64,000 bases of DNA from Crossaster papposus (GCA_037893245.1 JBAIAA010000603.1:124001-188000), one strand, 5' to 3'. Counted from the first letter of the stretch, positions 22,791-34,957 are shown. The notes: generated by a model not told the origin, from the letters alone. Translations and numbers: made by a program.

Positions 22791-25700
22791 ATGGCCGGGA
22801 TTTGAGGGTAAGGGGATTGAGGAATATCAATGAATATGCTTTAAATCAAAAGATCGGTACTGAACTCAAATAATTTGGTAAAAAAAGTAGGGAAATAAAT
22901 ATATTGTGACGTTTTTACTCTACTTGTGCATATATGGGCCCATACAACAATGTGTAGGGTATACAATGTGCAAAACCATATTGATACATGTACCTAATTA
23001 CAATGCACGCTATAGGCTAGAACTTGTGTCCAACATCATGGTTTTGGCTGTTTCATTAATTGAACATTCTGTCTTTAAAAACTAAGCTGGCAATAAGCTA
23101 TTTTGTACTCAATCTCTAAAATTATAAAACGTAACAATTCTGTAATTCAACTTCTGTTGGCCGGTATGAATGACTGAGGTGCCATTTTGCTCAGAAAAAT
23201 TAGCTACACCCTACTGCACTGATAACATTATCAGCCTAATTTGCTCAAATGTTTGAAAGCTGGGACCAAAATAATGCCCTTTACGTGATTGAGTCTCGAC
23301 CAATCAGAAGCTATCATCAACTCTCCTAGTAGTAGGCATTTCAGGTGATTTTTTAATTGCTTTAGTGACACACCCATTTATAGCGAGGATGAAAGAGGTC
23401 TCAAGCATTCCACCAATGTAAAAAAAAAAAAATCGGGCAAGCGGTTCTCAAAATACAGAAATTTTAATAATGCAAAAATTGGTTCAAATTCTCGCTAAAG
23501 GTCAAAGGTCACCTTATATTTTTCTTTATAAAGGCAATGGCACCATCAAGAATGTAAATATTACAGTATTATCTCTCTTAACTCCAAAACGGTTTATTCA
23601 ATGTTGTTCATATTTGGCACAATTATTACTTATATTGTTGCGCTCCAATTAAAAGCAAGATTAAGATATTAAAATAATGTTTAATTGCTCATTTGCATAT
23701 TTAATTACCAAAATGTTGAAAAAAAAGAGATTTGTTGCCGCATTTTTAGTACTACATGTATTATTAATGTGAAGCACGTGTGAAGTAAGTCTTTCTAGCA
23801 GGGACAAACCACCGACAGAATAAAAGATTCTCTAAAAAGAATAAATTATCTAATTTGCTTAATTAATTAATGATAAGTCTTGTTACAGTAACGTATTCCT
23901 TCTATTTATTTGAAGAAATCATTCATAAAATATCAACGATGTAAACTGACAACAATTTTAAAAATACTAAACAAATATATCAATTAACTTTTTAAAACAA
24001 AATTAGATGTGGACTCATTCTTTATTTGATGGTTTAAATAATCTACAGTACATAACATAGTCCAGCCAGTCCATTTGAGTAATAAAAATGCATCAGAAGG
24101 CCGAAGTAAGAAGAAGTCGAGTCCCAAACAATAACAAAACAAATCCATAGCGCAATAGGTTCACGACAAAAATGGGACGTTTTTGTCCAAAAAAAATACA
24201 TAACATAACATTATTCGTTTTCTGACATGTAAATACACAATATGTATAAAATGACTCTCTTCCTTCAAGTTCAATATGTAAATATCTTTTTTATGTATCA
24301 ATAAGATTTAGGGGATGAAAATTGGTGACTTTTGTTAACGACGACCGTAAACAAATTGTACGTGTTCGGTACCCAACCTTCCACAGTATCATGTGTATGA
24401 AATTGTCTTGCGGTAACCAGTCTACTGACAAAAAACTGAACAAAACCCGCTGTACAAAAGTACAGTTTGGGAGGCCGTTTTAGAACCAAAACTACTAAAA
24501 ACTTAAATTCTTATAAAGAAATATATTTTCTACTTTCTGAAGAAGTTCTGTGTGAATAAAATAACGAACTTTTGAGATAATTTGATGTAAAAATTTGTCT
24601 TTCGCGCCGTTTGAAAACTGCTGGTCCGATCTTCAAAGAACAAACGCGGTGGGTAAGAGCACTCTTCTTCTTCCGGAAATTACCGATCACGCGCCGATGT
24701 CAGGAACCTAACGCTCCATATTGGTCAATAAAAAAACTAATAGTAAATCGAGTACGACCGAGCGAAAGCCGAAAGGCCGTTCCACGCACGATCGGGCTCA
24801 CTTCTGGCGCTGTGCAGGCAGTTTTTTTCCCACACCACGTTTTATTTTAACTCATAACTAACGAACTACTAGGTCGTTTGCGCTGATTTTTCGGCAATAA
24901 TCCCGTAAGATATGAATTATTACGATCACCATACGATTATGATCATATATTTTATAAAACCTGAGATACAATTTAATATATTTCGACATAATTTGTTTGT
25001 TCTGCAACGTTGTGTGCGTGGGGCCGTGTGTGCGGTTACCACGACTGGTTTTGTGACGTCACTGAAATGCCTACTCCTAGGTATTTATTCATTATAAGTA
25101 ATGTGCCGGCTTGGGTTTGGGTTAACCAGTTTGCGCCAGGTGTATTTTTAAGTTACCGAGACCACTGGCAAGTGGCCGGATTATTTTTCATTAAATAAAA
25201 TATTTTTTTCATTCAGTAAAATATTCCTGTTTTGATAATGCATCTACATGTACTACAAGATGCCAACACTTAGTTTATTAGCACCCCTATTTTCTTTGTT
25301 TTTGCCAACATTCTGTTGCCTAGGGCATTTTTTTCCCTGCAGTCAGGGCTTGATATTACGTCAACCGCTACCCGCCATAACATCTGACGCGTGTATAGTC
25401 ATCAGTGGAACTACACACCGGGTCGGGGATGTGTGTACTCGGTATACAAATATTTGAAAGCCCAATTTTGCATGTACATGTATGTATACGTCATCCGGCC
25501 TGAACTGGTTAAATACTCTGATGTCTGGATGCGCGGATGCAAGAAATAAAGTTAATAATAGACCTGAGACCCAATGACATCATGGCTTTATTTACTCTAG
25601 GATTCTCGGCTTTATTTACCCAAGGACTCCTCGCACTCGCACTCGTACTCGCACGCAATTCACCCGTTAACACATGTATCTACTCGGCCATTGTCTGAGG

Positions 25701-26334
25701 ATTTACGAGGTCTCGCAGTTACGCGAGAGGATTTACGGGGTCTTGCAGTTACGCGCGAGCGCTTCCGAGGTGCGTGAAGAACGAGCACTTACGAGGAAAG
25801 TCATCCATGCATAACAAAGACTTTGTGTGATTCCCAAGTACGTGTAGTGGCCCATTTACCAATCGATCCGGCTTTTCAGTTGGGACAACTGTTCTGAGTG
25901 ATTGTTGCGCTACACAAAAGCCCAATTGAGAGCCCAATTTTACTGTGAACATGGAGCTATAAAAAGGTTATTGGTTGAGTGCCAAGGAACGACCTACATT
26001 TATTGTCATTATAATTAGTGCACCGTGCTTCTTTTGTGGGATCTTGTTGGGTGCTCTACATGTGCATGTATGTCCATTGTGTCGGTGAGTTTTAAAGCTG
26101 AATGACAAAGTATTTTTGATCTCTATTCGTATTATTGAGCGGTGTATTCGGAAGGACAAAAAACGTTGGTGAGAATGAGATCGTGCAAAAAAAAAGAACT
26201 TCCAATCATGTCCTTTCTTCTAACAAATTATCTTTTTCATTGGTTGTAATTGTATGCCACAAAGAAACATTCCCCAGCCAATTAAAATTCCAATGTGGTG
26301 GTCGCCCACATGTTGGCTGGCTTGCTTATCAAAC
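22791..26334. other. non-coding stretch
   Basis: No gene or known repeat is recognised. There is a poly-A run at 23419. A short duplicated patch lies at 25699-25755 (GGATTTACGRGGTCTYGCAG twice) beside CACTCG-type repeats at 25629-25650. Confidence 0.45.
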
Positions 26335-26752
26335 TTAAAGACCTACTAAAACGGTTTGAAAATGCAAAAAAAAGTAGTTTACCTTGTTAATGTTGTTTCA
26401 AAGTTCCCTGGAATAACATGTTTTGATTTTTTTGATGCTTGTTTATACCGTGAAATTATGAATAAAAACCAGGTGATTCTATCTCGTTTTGATCAAACTT
26501 TCTTCATTTTACTCCCAGAGGGCGCTACATAATACAGCGTCGCTGGTTCCCTGTCCAAAACCAACATGAACACAGTTCGAGGTACGAAAACCCGTGCATA
26601 TCATGACGCGTCAAGTGGTAGCAACCAAAATATCATGTACACGCGGCGCTGCCATTAGCCACATGGTACGGTATATACTCGCGTAATGTCCGTGCAGCGC
26701 ATGGAAATGCAATCACGATTTCGCTTTTTATTAATTTAGTGTATCAATCATC

Positions 26753-27078
26753 ATGCCTAAACATTGTGTGATTGGCGGGTGCACGAGAACCTCGGCAAAG
26801 AATCGGGACGTGAGTTTATTAAATTCCCGAAAAACGAGAGAATTTGTAGGGAGTGGGTTAGTTTTGTGTGCACTACTCGTGCAGATTTTAAATTGTCCTC
26901 CGTTTATACGGAGTGGTCCACAATTTGTGGCAAACACTTTGATGACGACTGCCAAGAACAGTCGTCTTGGGTCAAGCGACAGCTCGGCATGAAGGCGAGG
27001 GCATTGCCTAAAATTAAATCTCCAAGTCCAACCACACCAACCATACGGAAAATAGAGATAACAACCCCTTATTTTTAA
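26753..27078 (+). pseudogene. THAP-type zinc finger frame with one frameshift
   Basis: The ATG at 26753 gives MPKHCVIGGCTRTSAKNRDV, the start of a C2CH THAP DNA-binding domain with its first CxxxxC pair. The text then continues one frame over: IKFPKNERICREWVSFVC, SSVYTEWSTICGKHF (the second Cys and the His) and MKARALPKI, the AVPT-like end of a THAP. The shift lies at about 26812-26820, where one missing base would explain it. The tail after the domain is only ~25 residues, so nothing but the DNA-binding domain is present. Likely polyadenylation AATAAA near 27293. THAP domains occur in host regulators and in P and Kolobok-type transposases; its place inside a TTAA-flanked unit favours transposon origin. 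It could be intact if the missing base is a sequencing error. Confidence 0.7.
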
Positions 27079-27597
27079 TGTGCACCGAAATCCTTATGTG
27101 CCTGTAGCAAATTTGTAGTACGAACATTTAGTACAAAAACTACATACATGACACTGACAGTTGAATTACCGATTTAATTATGAGAATAAATCTTTCTAAA
27201 ATGGACCGTTTTGTACGGAATGAAAAGTTCAAGTGCCAATATTCCTGGTTAAGCTTCCCCATAATTTTTTGCACAGAAAATGACAATAGACAAATAAAAA
27301 AATTCTGATTAATCCACAGTCACAGATGTCTATATGCAATTAATTTATTCAAAAGTAGAACTTGTCTTTGGGTACAATATTTACTTCACAACTAACATTT
27401 GGACACAAAAGTCTATGAAGTACATGTACCTTATCTACAAGAAAAAACAAAAAACATAAGATTTTAAGATCGTATTTTAGACTTTAGCCCAACTGTGTAC
27501 ATTTTTTTTTTCTAATAGGAAGGCTAGGATGTGACGTGTTACATGATCGACCCACATGAATTTAAATTTTTAATCATGGGTGAACCATGTTTAAATT

Positions 27598-27924
27598 TTA
27601 AAGGGATCGTATACATTTGGTAATTACTCTAAATATTAATGGCATTAAAAACTTACTTGGTTTAGAAACTTTTTTCTTCGAAGTACTGCGGTTATTGAAA
27701 AAGATCCCTTTTTTTCCCCAATTTTTTTGAATCTGAGCAGCGTTACTGCAGTGACGTTTCTCAGACTGTATTCCAATGCAGATTATTTTTCCTGCGTGGA
27801 CAAAACTGCTCAAGATTTTCAGCAATATCGCTACCACCTTTTGAAATTAATTTTGTACAGACTAGTTTTATGATATATATCTATAACTATATAGAATGGA
27901 AACAAACAGACACGATCTCTTTAA
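27598..27924. mobile_element. TTAA MITE (Kolobok/T2-like), copy nested downstream of the P2X7-type gene
   Basis: TTAA at 27598-27601 then AGGGATCGTATACATTTGG; the far end is CAAACAGACACGATCTCT then TTAA at 27921-27924. Interior words such as TCTGAGCAGCG, ATTCCAATGCAGATTATT and ATCGCTACCACCTTTT match the 35.7-kb copy in reverse orientation. TTAAAGGRR ends are those known from T2-type MITEs. It stops 29 bases from the stop codon of the minus-strand gene. Confidence 0.8.
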
Positions 27925-27952
27925 AAAGGCATGACGCTAAACTTTGGGGGGC

Positions 27953-29314
27953 CTAATCCAACTGCGGATATCGAAATCCTTTGTATTCGCCATCTGCACT
28001 AGGGTACGTTCGACGAATTTTGTCCATGATGCATGATGGCAGTGCAACTCTATTATGCCGTCCAAGGTATCCCCAACACCAGCGAACTACTTGACGATAT
28101 CCCACGTGGCGATATTTCCTGTGTGAAAAAAAAAGTGAAAGTGAAAAACCAAACGTGCGAATGATCAAGACAAAAAGAGATCAATTCTGGGCACGTATGT
28201 AACAAACTCCACACAGTCCACAGGGTCGGTGGCAAACAAATTCTTCGGTCAGAAGTAAAAACCAATATCGCCCCCCCCCCCCCATAAATAAATAAAAATA
28301 AATAAAAATAAATAAAAAAAGACAATCAACTGTACATACTGGTCAAGAGTGCCCTGGACAGCGTTTCTCCCATACTGTGTCTGGTACTGCATGTGTGCTG
28401 TATGAAGTGTTGCAGGATGTAGACAGCAGGCGGCAAACCATTCATGTTCAGAGATGCAGGAATCAGCGTCATCCACACTCGCGTCAATTTCGACCATCTT
28501 GGCACATATTTGTGGAACCTCCTTGCAGCATGTGTTGTTGATATGCACCGGTTGCAACACGCAATGTCCACAACTGCACCTATTGTTCAAAGTTTTACAC
28601 GCAAGGCAGCAAAATTAAAAAACATGTGATTTTGTGAGAAGACCGTGCATGTAATTTATTGAGAAACATTTACTGCCCGATATAATTTTGTGTGAAAACA
28701 TTATAATAGAGGTGGTCATATTATATAATTAACTTATCTGAACATGTGTGGCAACGCTCAATATTGAGAAAGTCATACCCCCCCCCTCAAAAACTTGAAT
28801 TTGTTTATAATTCGCTGCAATGCACAGTTATGACACGCCAAGTACATGTACATACATGTACATACATGTACATGTACATCATGGTACGAGTTGACTGTTG
28901 TTCAACGAGTTAAACCAAACATTTCCGCACGCGCGACTGCGAGCATGTGAGAGGGGCCTGGACTGGAGAGTACATGGTCAGGTATTGTCTAGGTTATACG
29001 TTATTTCAATGGAAACATAACAATGTGATTTACCAGTCTGTGTTGAGAAGTCGATCTTGTCCGCCAAACGGTACTTCAATTTCAGCGTCGCCGTTCGGTT
29101 CGTCAAGGGCTCTAGCCGGCTCGAAGCGGTATGGCTCTGCACCGCGTACGACTTCGATTACATTTACATCCCCCTCCACGCCCTCGGCCTCCACCTCTTC
29201 ATTTGGCGAACTTATGTCTGATGAATCGTCTTCACCAACGTAGCTGGCACCCGATGAATAGACGACATCCTCGTCAATGCTGTGTTCTTCCCAGCTTTCC
29301 TCGCTTTCGGACAT
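27953..29314 (-). CDS. P2X7-type ballast (cysteine-rich C-terminal) domain protein, three exons
   Basis: Exons on the minus strand are 29314-29034, 28579-28340 and 28118-27953, with GTAAAT and GTATGT donors and AG acceptors. The sum is 687 nt, 228 residues plus TAG, with no break. Exon 1 is acidic (MSESEESWEEHS...) then EPYRFEPARA. The first junction rebuilds LLNTDW-CSCGHCVLQP; exon 2 continues NNTCCKEVPQI, CISEHEWFAACCLHP and MQYQTQYG; exon 3 gives KYRHVGYRQVVRWCWGYLGR, LPSCIMDKIRRTYPS and FRYPQLD. This is the order of Cys/His blocks in the intracellular ballast of P2X7 receptors, which binds zinc and guanine nucleotides there; stand-alone versions without the channel are common in invertebrates. 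No membrane segments are present, so it is presumably intracellular. Its own role is unknown. It lies inside the TTAA-flanked unit, opposite the THAP frame. Confidence 0.9.
28264..28320. repeat. poly-C and (AAATAAAT)n simple repeat
   Basis: A C run is followed by TAAATAAATAAAAATAAAT units, inside intron 2 of the P2X7-type gene. Confidence 0.9.
28849..28890. repeat. TACATG palindromic microsatellite
   Basis: GTACATGTACATACATGTAC and further copies. The same unit recurs across the window, for example at 39664-39690. Confidence 0.85.
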
Positions 29315-29750
29315 TTTTGTTATAGTTTAGTAAATATACTGACAAAAAACTAGAGCGGCACGTTTCAGAATTGTTTCAATACTGAAACTGTGTATACATG
29401 TACTGTCTATAATGTGCATGTACATGTACAACACACCACGTACTATGCATGGTATACACAGTATGTAAACCAGCGCAGCGCTTTACGTACGTACCTATCC
29501 TGTTTCGAGTACCACCACCTACGTCATCGTTTTGTCATACATTATGCATGATATGTAAATGAATTGATGACGACAACATTGTTTTAACGAAAGGCTTTCT
29601 AGACCGAGACAAAGGGGTCTTAAAAGTTGCTATTTTTGATAAGTAGGACAACATCTAAATGCACATTTTATTAATATATGTGAAGAATAGCAACAGTTAA
29701 TGCTAGTATCAAGGTAAAATCAAGGTTTTTCAAACCATTTTAGTAGGTCT

Positions 29751-30515
29751 TTAATACATTTTGTAGGTCAGCTGTCAATCATTATCTGGATTTCTTGAGC
29801 CTACTTGGATTATATTCAAAATATTAGTTTGGGGGGGTCTTGGGGTCCTGGGGTCCTGGATCAGGATTTTGTATCACCTTGATTATATTCTTATTTATTC
29901 TTGGCTGTAGGCCTATTGGTTTGGTGGAAGTTTTTTAAAGCTATCCTTGTAATTTACGGGCCATAAAATAGATCGTTTTTGTTAAATACATGTACATGTA
30001 CAAGAAAAACGGAAAATAAATCGTATTAAATTTTTCCCTTAAATCCGTTTAAAATTATTTAGGTGTTAAGGTCCCGTTTTTTGGGTTTTTTTTTTTTCCA
30101 ACAATGAAACCAGAAATAAATGTTATTAAATAAACTTCTGAAATTTATTTCGCTAGCCTCGTAATTTAATGGTCCGGTGTTTGTTGATTTTATTAGATAC
30201 CAGAAAAACCAAGAATAAATTGTATTATTATTTACCCCTGAAATCGGTTGGGGAAATGTTTAGGAGTTCATACAAATAAGTCTTTAAGTACCCTTTCCCC
30301 CTTTTTTCTATAAAAAGACAATAAAGACAATTTCAAAATTAACCGTAGGAATATATTTTGGATGACTAGGGTTTCGTAAATAAACAGGCTCAGAATTGTT
30401 AACAACTTTTTATTTGTACATCTAAATATATTTTGTAAATGATTACGGCAAACTTTTGTAAAAGTACTCGCATCCAATTTAATGACCATCGGTTAGGCCA
30501 AGAGATAAATACAAC
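29751..30515 (+). repeat. unnamed dispersed repeat R, copy 1
   Basis: From TTAATACATTTTGTAGGTCA to a GGTTAGGCCAAGAGATAAAT end it parallels 31455-32590 in the same orientation and 44640-45510 in reverse. Two internal halves resemble each other (CGTAATTTAYGGKCC...AATAAATYGTATTA...GGGGAAATGTTTAGGAG). Short frames in it are not conserved between copies. Confidence 0.8.
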
Positions 30516-31454
30516 TTATATTAGAAAATTGTGCGATGTTTCAGTATATGTACATTTATTTGGTGAGAATAGACACCAGAACTGCACATTTCCTCTGGCT
30601 TTATTATTTTCAGCTACCTAATTATTTTACCACTTCTAGTACTTGCCTTTTCCCCAAGTTGTGTAAAATAATCTCTCTACTGGGAGAACTACCGAATCCT
30701 TTTGTGGAGCCTGTCAATCAAAACCTATTCTTCACAGTCATCAAAGCTTAACGCTGCCTCCATAACGCCGGGGCCGGTTTCCTTTGATTTATTTAGCCAA
30801 TCAAGAACGAGTCATGGGGGCTATGATTGGTTCTTCAATAACAGAGGGTGTCTTTGAAAGGGCTCGAATTATTATCCGCGGGCAAAAGCAAAGGATGGGG
30901 GGCGTGGGAAAGAAGGAGATTGTGTTTGCTCGTGGTGTCTGACAATTGTGTAGCTGACAAAAGCAAAGTCAGACATTGAATGGTTTAATGTGGGGTGCGC
31001 TCGTTGATCCACGGTTGATGATTGGTCGAGGCAATATGGCTATTAACTGTGGAGCTCTGCCATGACAATCTTGCGGTCATCAGACGTCCCCAAGCAATGC
31101 CTGGGGATTTAAACGGAATGAGGAAAGGAGGTGAAATTTTCAAGTTGACGTTTTTAGTCTGACATCGCGGACTCGCTGAAGGTGGAAGTTGGAACATTTT
31201 TCTCTATCCTGTAGTGAAATAAGACAGACAAGACCTGGATTAATAAATACACACTTTTGTTGGATTGTTGGATTATGTTTACCAACATTAAAAGCCGGGG
31301 CTGTCAAGTTAGAATGGACGAGGAACTGTGTTGCACAAATCTACAGTCCCGAGTCTATTATCTGACTGAACCTGATTCTTAAAACAACAATAGAGTTGTA
31401 ATGCAAAGTAGACGCATGCGCATCAGTGAAAACTGAACGGCACTTCAAGACTTT
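30516..31454. other. non-coding stretch
   Basis: No gene or repeat family recognised between the two direct R copies. Confidence 0.45.
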
Positions 31455-32590
31455 TTAATACCATTTGTAGGTCAGCTGTCAATCATTGTCTGGTTTTATT
31501 TCCCCAAGTGGAATATATTCGGAAAATACTCCCAACTAATTCTCCCGTGGTTTTATTTTATTCCCCTTCAACTACCGTATCATAGCGTTTATTATGTAAA
31601 ATTACACCACAGAACCACTTATAAATTAAATTTCCACATCTATTTTACGGACAAATTAAATATTATGTGTTTTAATAAATAAAACCCAGCAGCATATTTA
31701 TTAAATTTGAATAAATTTGAACTCCTTATGATGTGTAAAAAATCATTCAAGACTGAAATACACGCTTCTGGGAGTAAGTTGCTGGGATAAAACCTCAGCT
31801 CGTCCATTTTAGGGGACAATGCACGACAACAAATAATAGTACCCGTTTTCGATGAAAATCATGCAGTTTTTTTCTGGGTTTTAATTTAGAGTATTTAAAC
31901 TATTCATGGTCCAGTGTTGGTATTCTGGGGTCCGCCATCGGGATTTTGTACCACCTCGATTTTATTCTTGCTTATCTTTTCTTGGCTCGTATGGGTTTTG
32001 TGATTGTTTTTAAAAGCTAGCCTTGTAATTTACGGGCCATGAAATAGATCGTTTTGTTAAAGACAAAAAAAAGGAAAATAAATCGTATTAAATTTCCCCC
32101 TTAAATCTGTTGGAAAAATGCTTAGGAGCTCAAAATATTAGGTGTTAAGGTTCAGTTTATTCTTTCTTTCTTCCTTTAAAAAACCCAATGAAACCAGAAA
32201 TAAATTGTATTAAATAAACCTGGAATTTATTTCGCTAGCCTCGTAATTTATTGGTCGGGTATATGTCGATTTTATTAGATATCAGAAAAACCAAGAATAA
32301 ATCGCATTATTATTTACCCCTGAAATCGGTTGGAGAAATGTTAGGAGTTCATTCCAATAAGTCTTTAAGTACCCTTTCTCTTCTTTTTTTCTATAAAAAC
32401 ATGGACAATTACATAATTAACCTAAGGAATATTTTTGTTTAGGACTGGGGTTTCCTAAATGAACAGGCTCCGGGTTTTAACATGTTTTTATTTGTACATC
32501 TTAATACTTTCTGTAAATCAGTACGGCAAGGTACAAAGGTACTTACAGCCAATTAAGAGATCTTCGGTTGGGTTAAGAGATAAATAAATT
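31455..32590 (+). repeat. unnamed dispersed repeat R, copy 2 (longest)
   Basis: Same family as 29751-30515 but with an extra ~340 bp (about 31530-31870), part of which is also in copy 3. At its start it reads CTTTTTAATACCATTTGTAG, holding a TTAA where copy 1 meets the end of the 3.4-kb TTAA-flanked unit. Confidence 0.8.
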
Positions 32591-33288
32591 CGCTCGATAA
32601 ATACACCGACCAACGCATTTTAAATAAATTTTGTATCTGCCAGGCATGGGTTAGTGTAAGTAAATACAATGTATCTTTGTTGGAGATAAGCGGGCCGGTA
32701 CAACATTCTATGAGTACCACTTTGTGTTGAGAGAACGTCTGCTCTGAAAGAAGAAAGTCAACACCCAATGACAATAAAGATTTGTTTAACTGGACTTCAT
32801 GATTGGATAACGATCTTGTCACTGGGGAGTAGTGAGCGGTGCTAAGGCTTTGATGTTGGTCTTTTCAAGAAACTCGGTCGGGTCATCAGATCACTCAGTT
32901 ACTTGGGGAATCCTGCGGTTTACAGTCTAGTCTGCGAAATTCAGTGTACATACATACAGGCGGTCGTTCGAACATGAAAACCCAAACTGGAATTTCACGG
33001 GTCAGTGATCACCGCTCGTACGGTCGTTGCATCTCGCTCGACACACGCGGGAATTTTCGAGCGGGTTCGAGCGAGTTATAATGCTGAGGGTTTTCGAGAC
33101 GGTAAGAGTGATTTCGAGATCTCGTAAACACACTTAAATGCACGTACCTGCATGTACTCGCTCGCAAATTAATGGGAACTTCAATTTAATCACCACTGTA
33201 TCTATTTATTATTATCTATTTATCTATTAATATTTGAACTATATTTACCCTTGATTTCACTATCTAAAACCAATCTGAAACTACTCAC
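32591..33288. other. non-coding stretch
   Basis: No gene recognised. 33010-33130 is rich in TCGAG words. Confidence 0.4.
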
Positions 33289-33358
33289 CTTCCCGCTCCT
33301 ATTCACGACACCTTCCCGCTCCTATTCACGACACCTTCCCGCTCCTATTCACGACACC
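33289..33358. repeat. 23-bp tandem repeat, three copies
   Basis: CTTCCCGCTCCTATTCACGA plus CAC, starting at 33289, 33312 and 33335, without visible differences. It lies directly outside the inverted arm at 33.37 kb. Confidence 0.95.
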
Positions 33359-33369
33359 CTGCTTTGTCG

Positions 33370-33655
33370 TTGATTTCGAAGGGGATTTTGACGAAAATTT
33401 TTAAAGGGGTATTCCAAAAGGGAATTCCAAAGGGGAATTCCGAAGGGGAATTCCAAGGGAAATTCCGAGGGAAATTTTGCTAGAATTTTATAGAGACCGC
33501 CTTGCTATAGAGACCGCATTGTAGTTGATATAAACATCTGTTTAATGTTGATTTTTAATTGATGTAGCTGTACTGAACATTATCCTAAGGGCCATCAGCG
33601 AGATCAAAGTGGCTGTTTAGTCCATCCAAAGTGAAGTAAAGGCCAATCCATATTC
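33370..33655 (+). repeat. inverted-repeat arm with short GGAATTCC minisatellite, left
   Basis: A few GGGGAATTCCRAAGG units (33410-33475) are followed by about 170 bp of unique sequence containing TATAGAGACCGC twice and CCTAAGGGCCATCAGCGAGA. The whole arm occurs inverted at 40450-40735 with very few differences. Confidence 0.9.
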
Positions 33656-34957
33656 TAGGTAGGTCATGTCTCATTGCATTTTGAAAAAGAATCTTAGAAT
33701 ACAAAGCCTAAAACACTTGCCAAACTTTAGTTTCTGTGCAGTACTCACTAGATTTAGAGAGGAAATCTGCAGCAACACCATCAATGGTTAGACTTTCTAT
33801 TTACACCTTTAAATTTGTGGCATTTTCGGAGCTGAAACTGCATTTATTTGGTAGGGAACTACTTTACTGAACGCTATCCATGGATTTGTATTCACACAGG
33901 ACCTATAATTTCCTAGAAATAAAAGGAACTGGAGCCTGATAACAAAGTTGGTCGTACCCCAACTCGTTTATGTACAAAACAATATGGAGCAGACTTTGTT
34001 TAATCCTAACGCCACCTACAGTTATTTAAAAAAAACCTGTTTTAGTAAACTATGCAGTATAATCTCACCACACTATGAGAATTTAGTAGTATTTTGTAGG
34101 AGAGTGTACTGCACCCCAAATGAATGGCATTAGGAGTTTAGGGTTAATGATTTTATTTTGACCTTACGGGATTTACAAGATTGTATAACAGCTAAAAACA
34201 ATTACGGGTGAATTTTGCTTATCTTATGACCACAGTCAGACTCAGATATTCACGGACTCTGTTTGTCCATTTTTTTTACCCTTTATTGACAAAGCCTCTC
34301 ATGGCTTTGAATATAAGTACATGTAATTTTGAACATTCTTGCATATTGAAACCTATTCTAAGCTAATTGAAATGTAAAAATCTTATGTTTTGGCTTGGGT
34401 AGCTATATGTTGGTTATTAGGGGCAATGAGAAAGCCAAAACTTTAGCAAAAGAAGCTCTTAATATGAATACACACCTACCGGTACCTTTAGTTTTCTTAT
34501 ACAGACCTACATGTAGCTAAAAGTTAAAATTAGCAAATAATCAGACTTAAGGCAGGTTCATACTTCAAGATAAACGATAAACTGCAATATAAAAGTACTT
34601 TAATGTTAGAGACCAAAAATACTCTATTTGAAAAAGAAAATGCCTTGTTAAGATCCTTGAATTCCTGAAGGGAATAGGTCTTTTTAAGAAAATTGAAATA
34701 AAACCGATTACATGTATGTTGAATTTTATGGGCTAGGTGTACTGTGGCAATTATACGCTTGGCCGAACATCAGGGTGGGTATTAAACCAGGTGCCAATTT
34801 CATGTAAGCACAAACATTTGTCTTACAGTACATGAACAACAGTTCATGAAACAACATGAAACAACATTTGCAAAATGGCTTAGATAGAATCCATTACTTT
34901 GTGCAAAGACATGATATAAATGGTGTACATTTAATGGGCCAATTTACTAGAAAGTGT
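33656..34957. other. non-coding stretch
   Basis: Inside the inverted-repeat pair. No gene recognised. Confidence 0.45.

Larger units (their letters stand above)
26335..29754. mobile_element. 3.4-kb TTAA-flanked inverted-end unit carrying THAP and P2X7-ballast genes
   Basis: The left end AGACCTACTAAAACGGTTTG (from 26339) is repeated inverted at the right end (29750 inward: AGACCTACTAAAATGGTTTG), both continuing GAAAA. TTAA stands outside both ends (26335-26338, 29751-29754). TTAA duplication and ends beginning TTAAAG are features of Kolobok-type elements; piggyBac also uses TTAA but normally has C-rich ends. Inside are a THAP frame (+), a TTAA MITE and an intact P2X7-ballast gene (-). No recognisable transposase catalytic domain is left, so it would be a non-autonomous or gene-carrying member. 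Ends and TTAA are seen; the superfamily is inferred. Confidence 0.6.

Noticed and set aside
29131-29325. Arg/Pro-rich plus-strand frame
   Set aside because: It is the antisense of exon 1 of the P2X7-type gene, which has matching splice sites and a family fit.
26335-29754. piggyBac origin for the TTAA unit
   Set aside because: The ends lack the C-rich start of piggyBac elements and begin TTAAAG as in Kolobok/T2 types; kept only as a weaker alternative.
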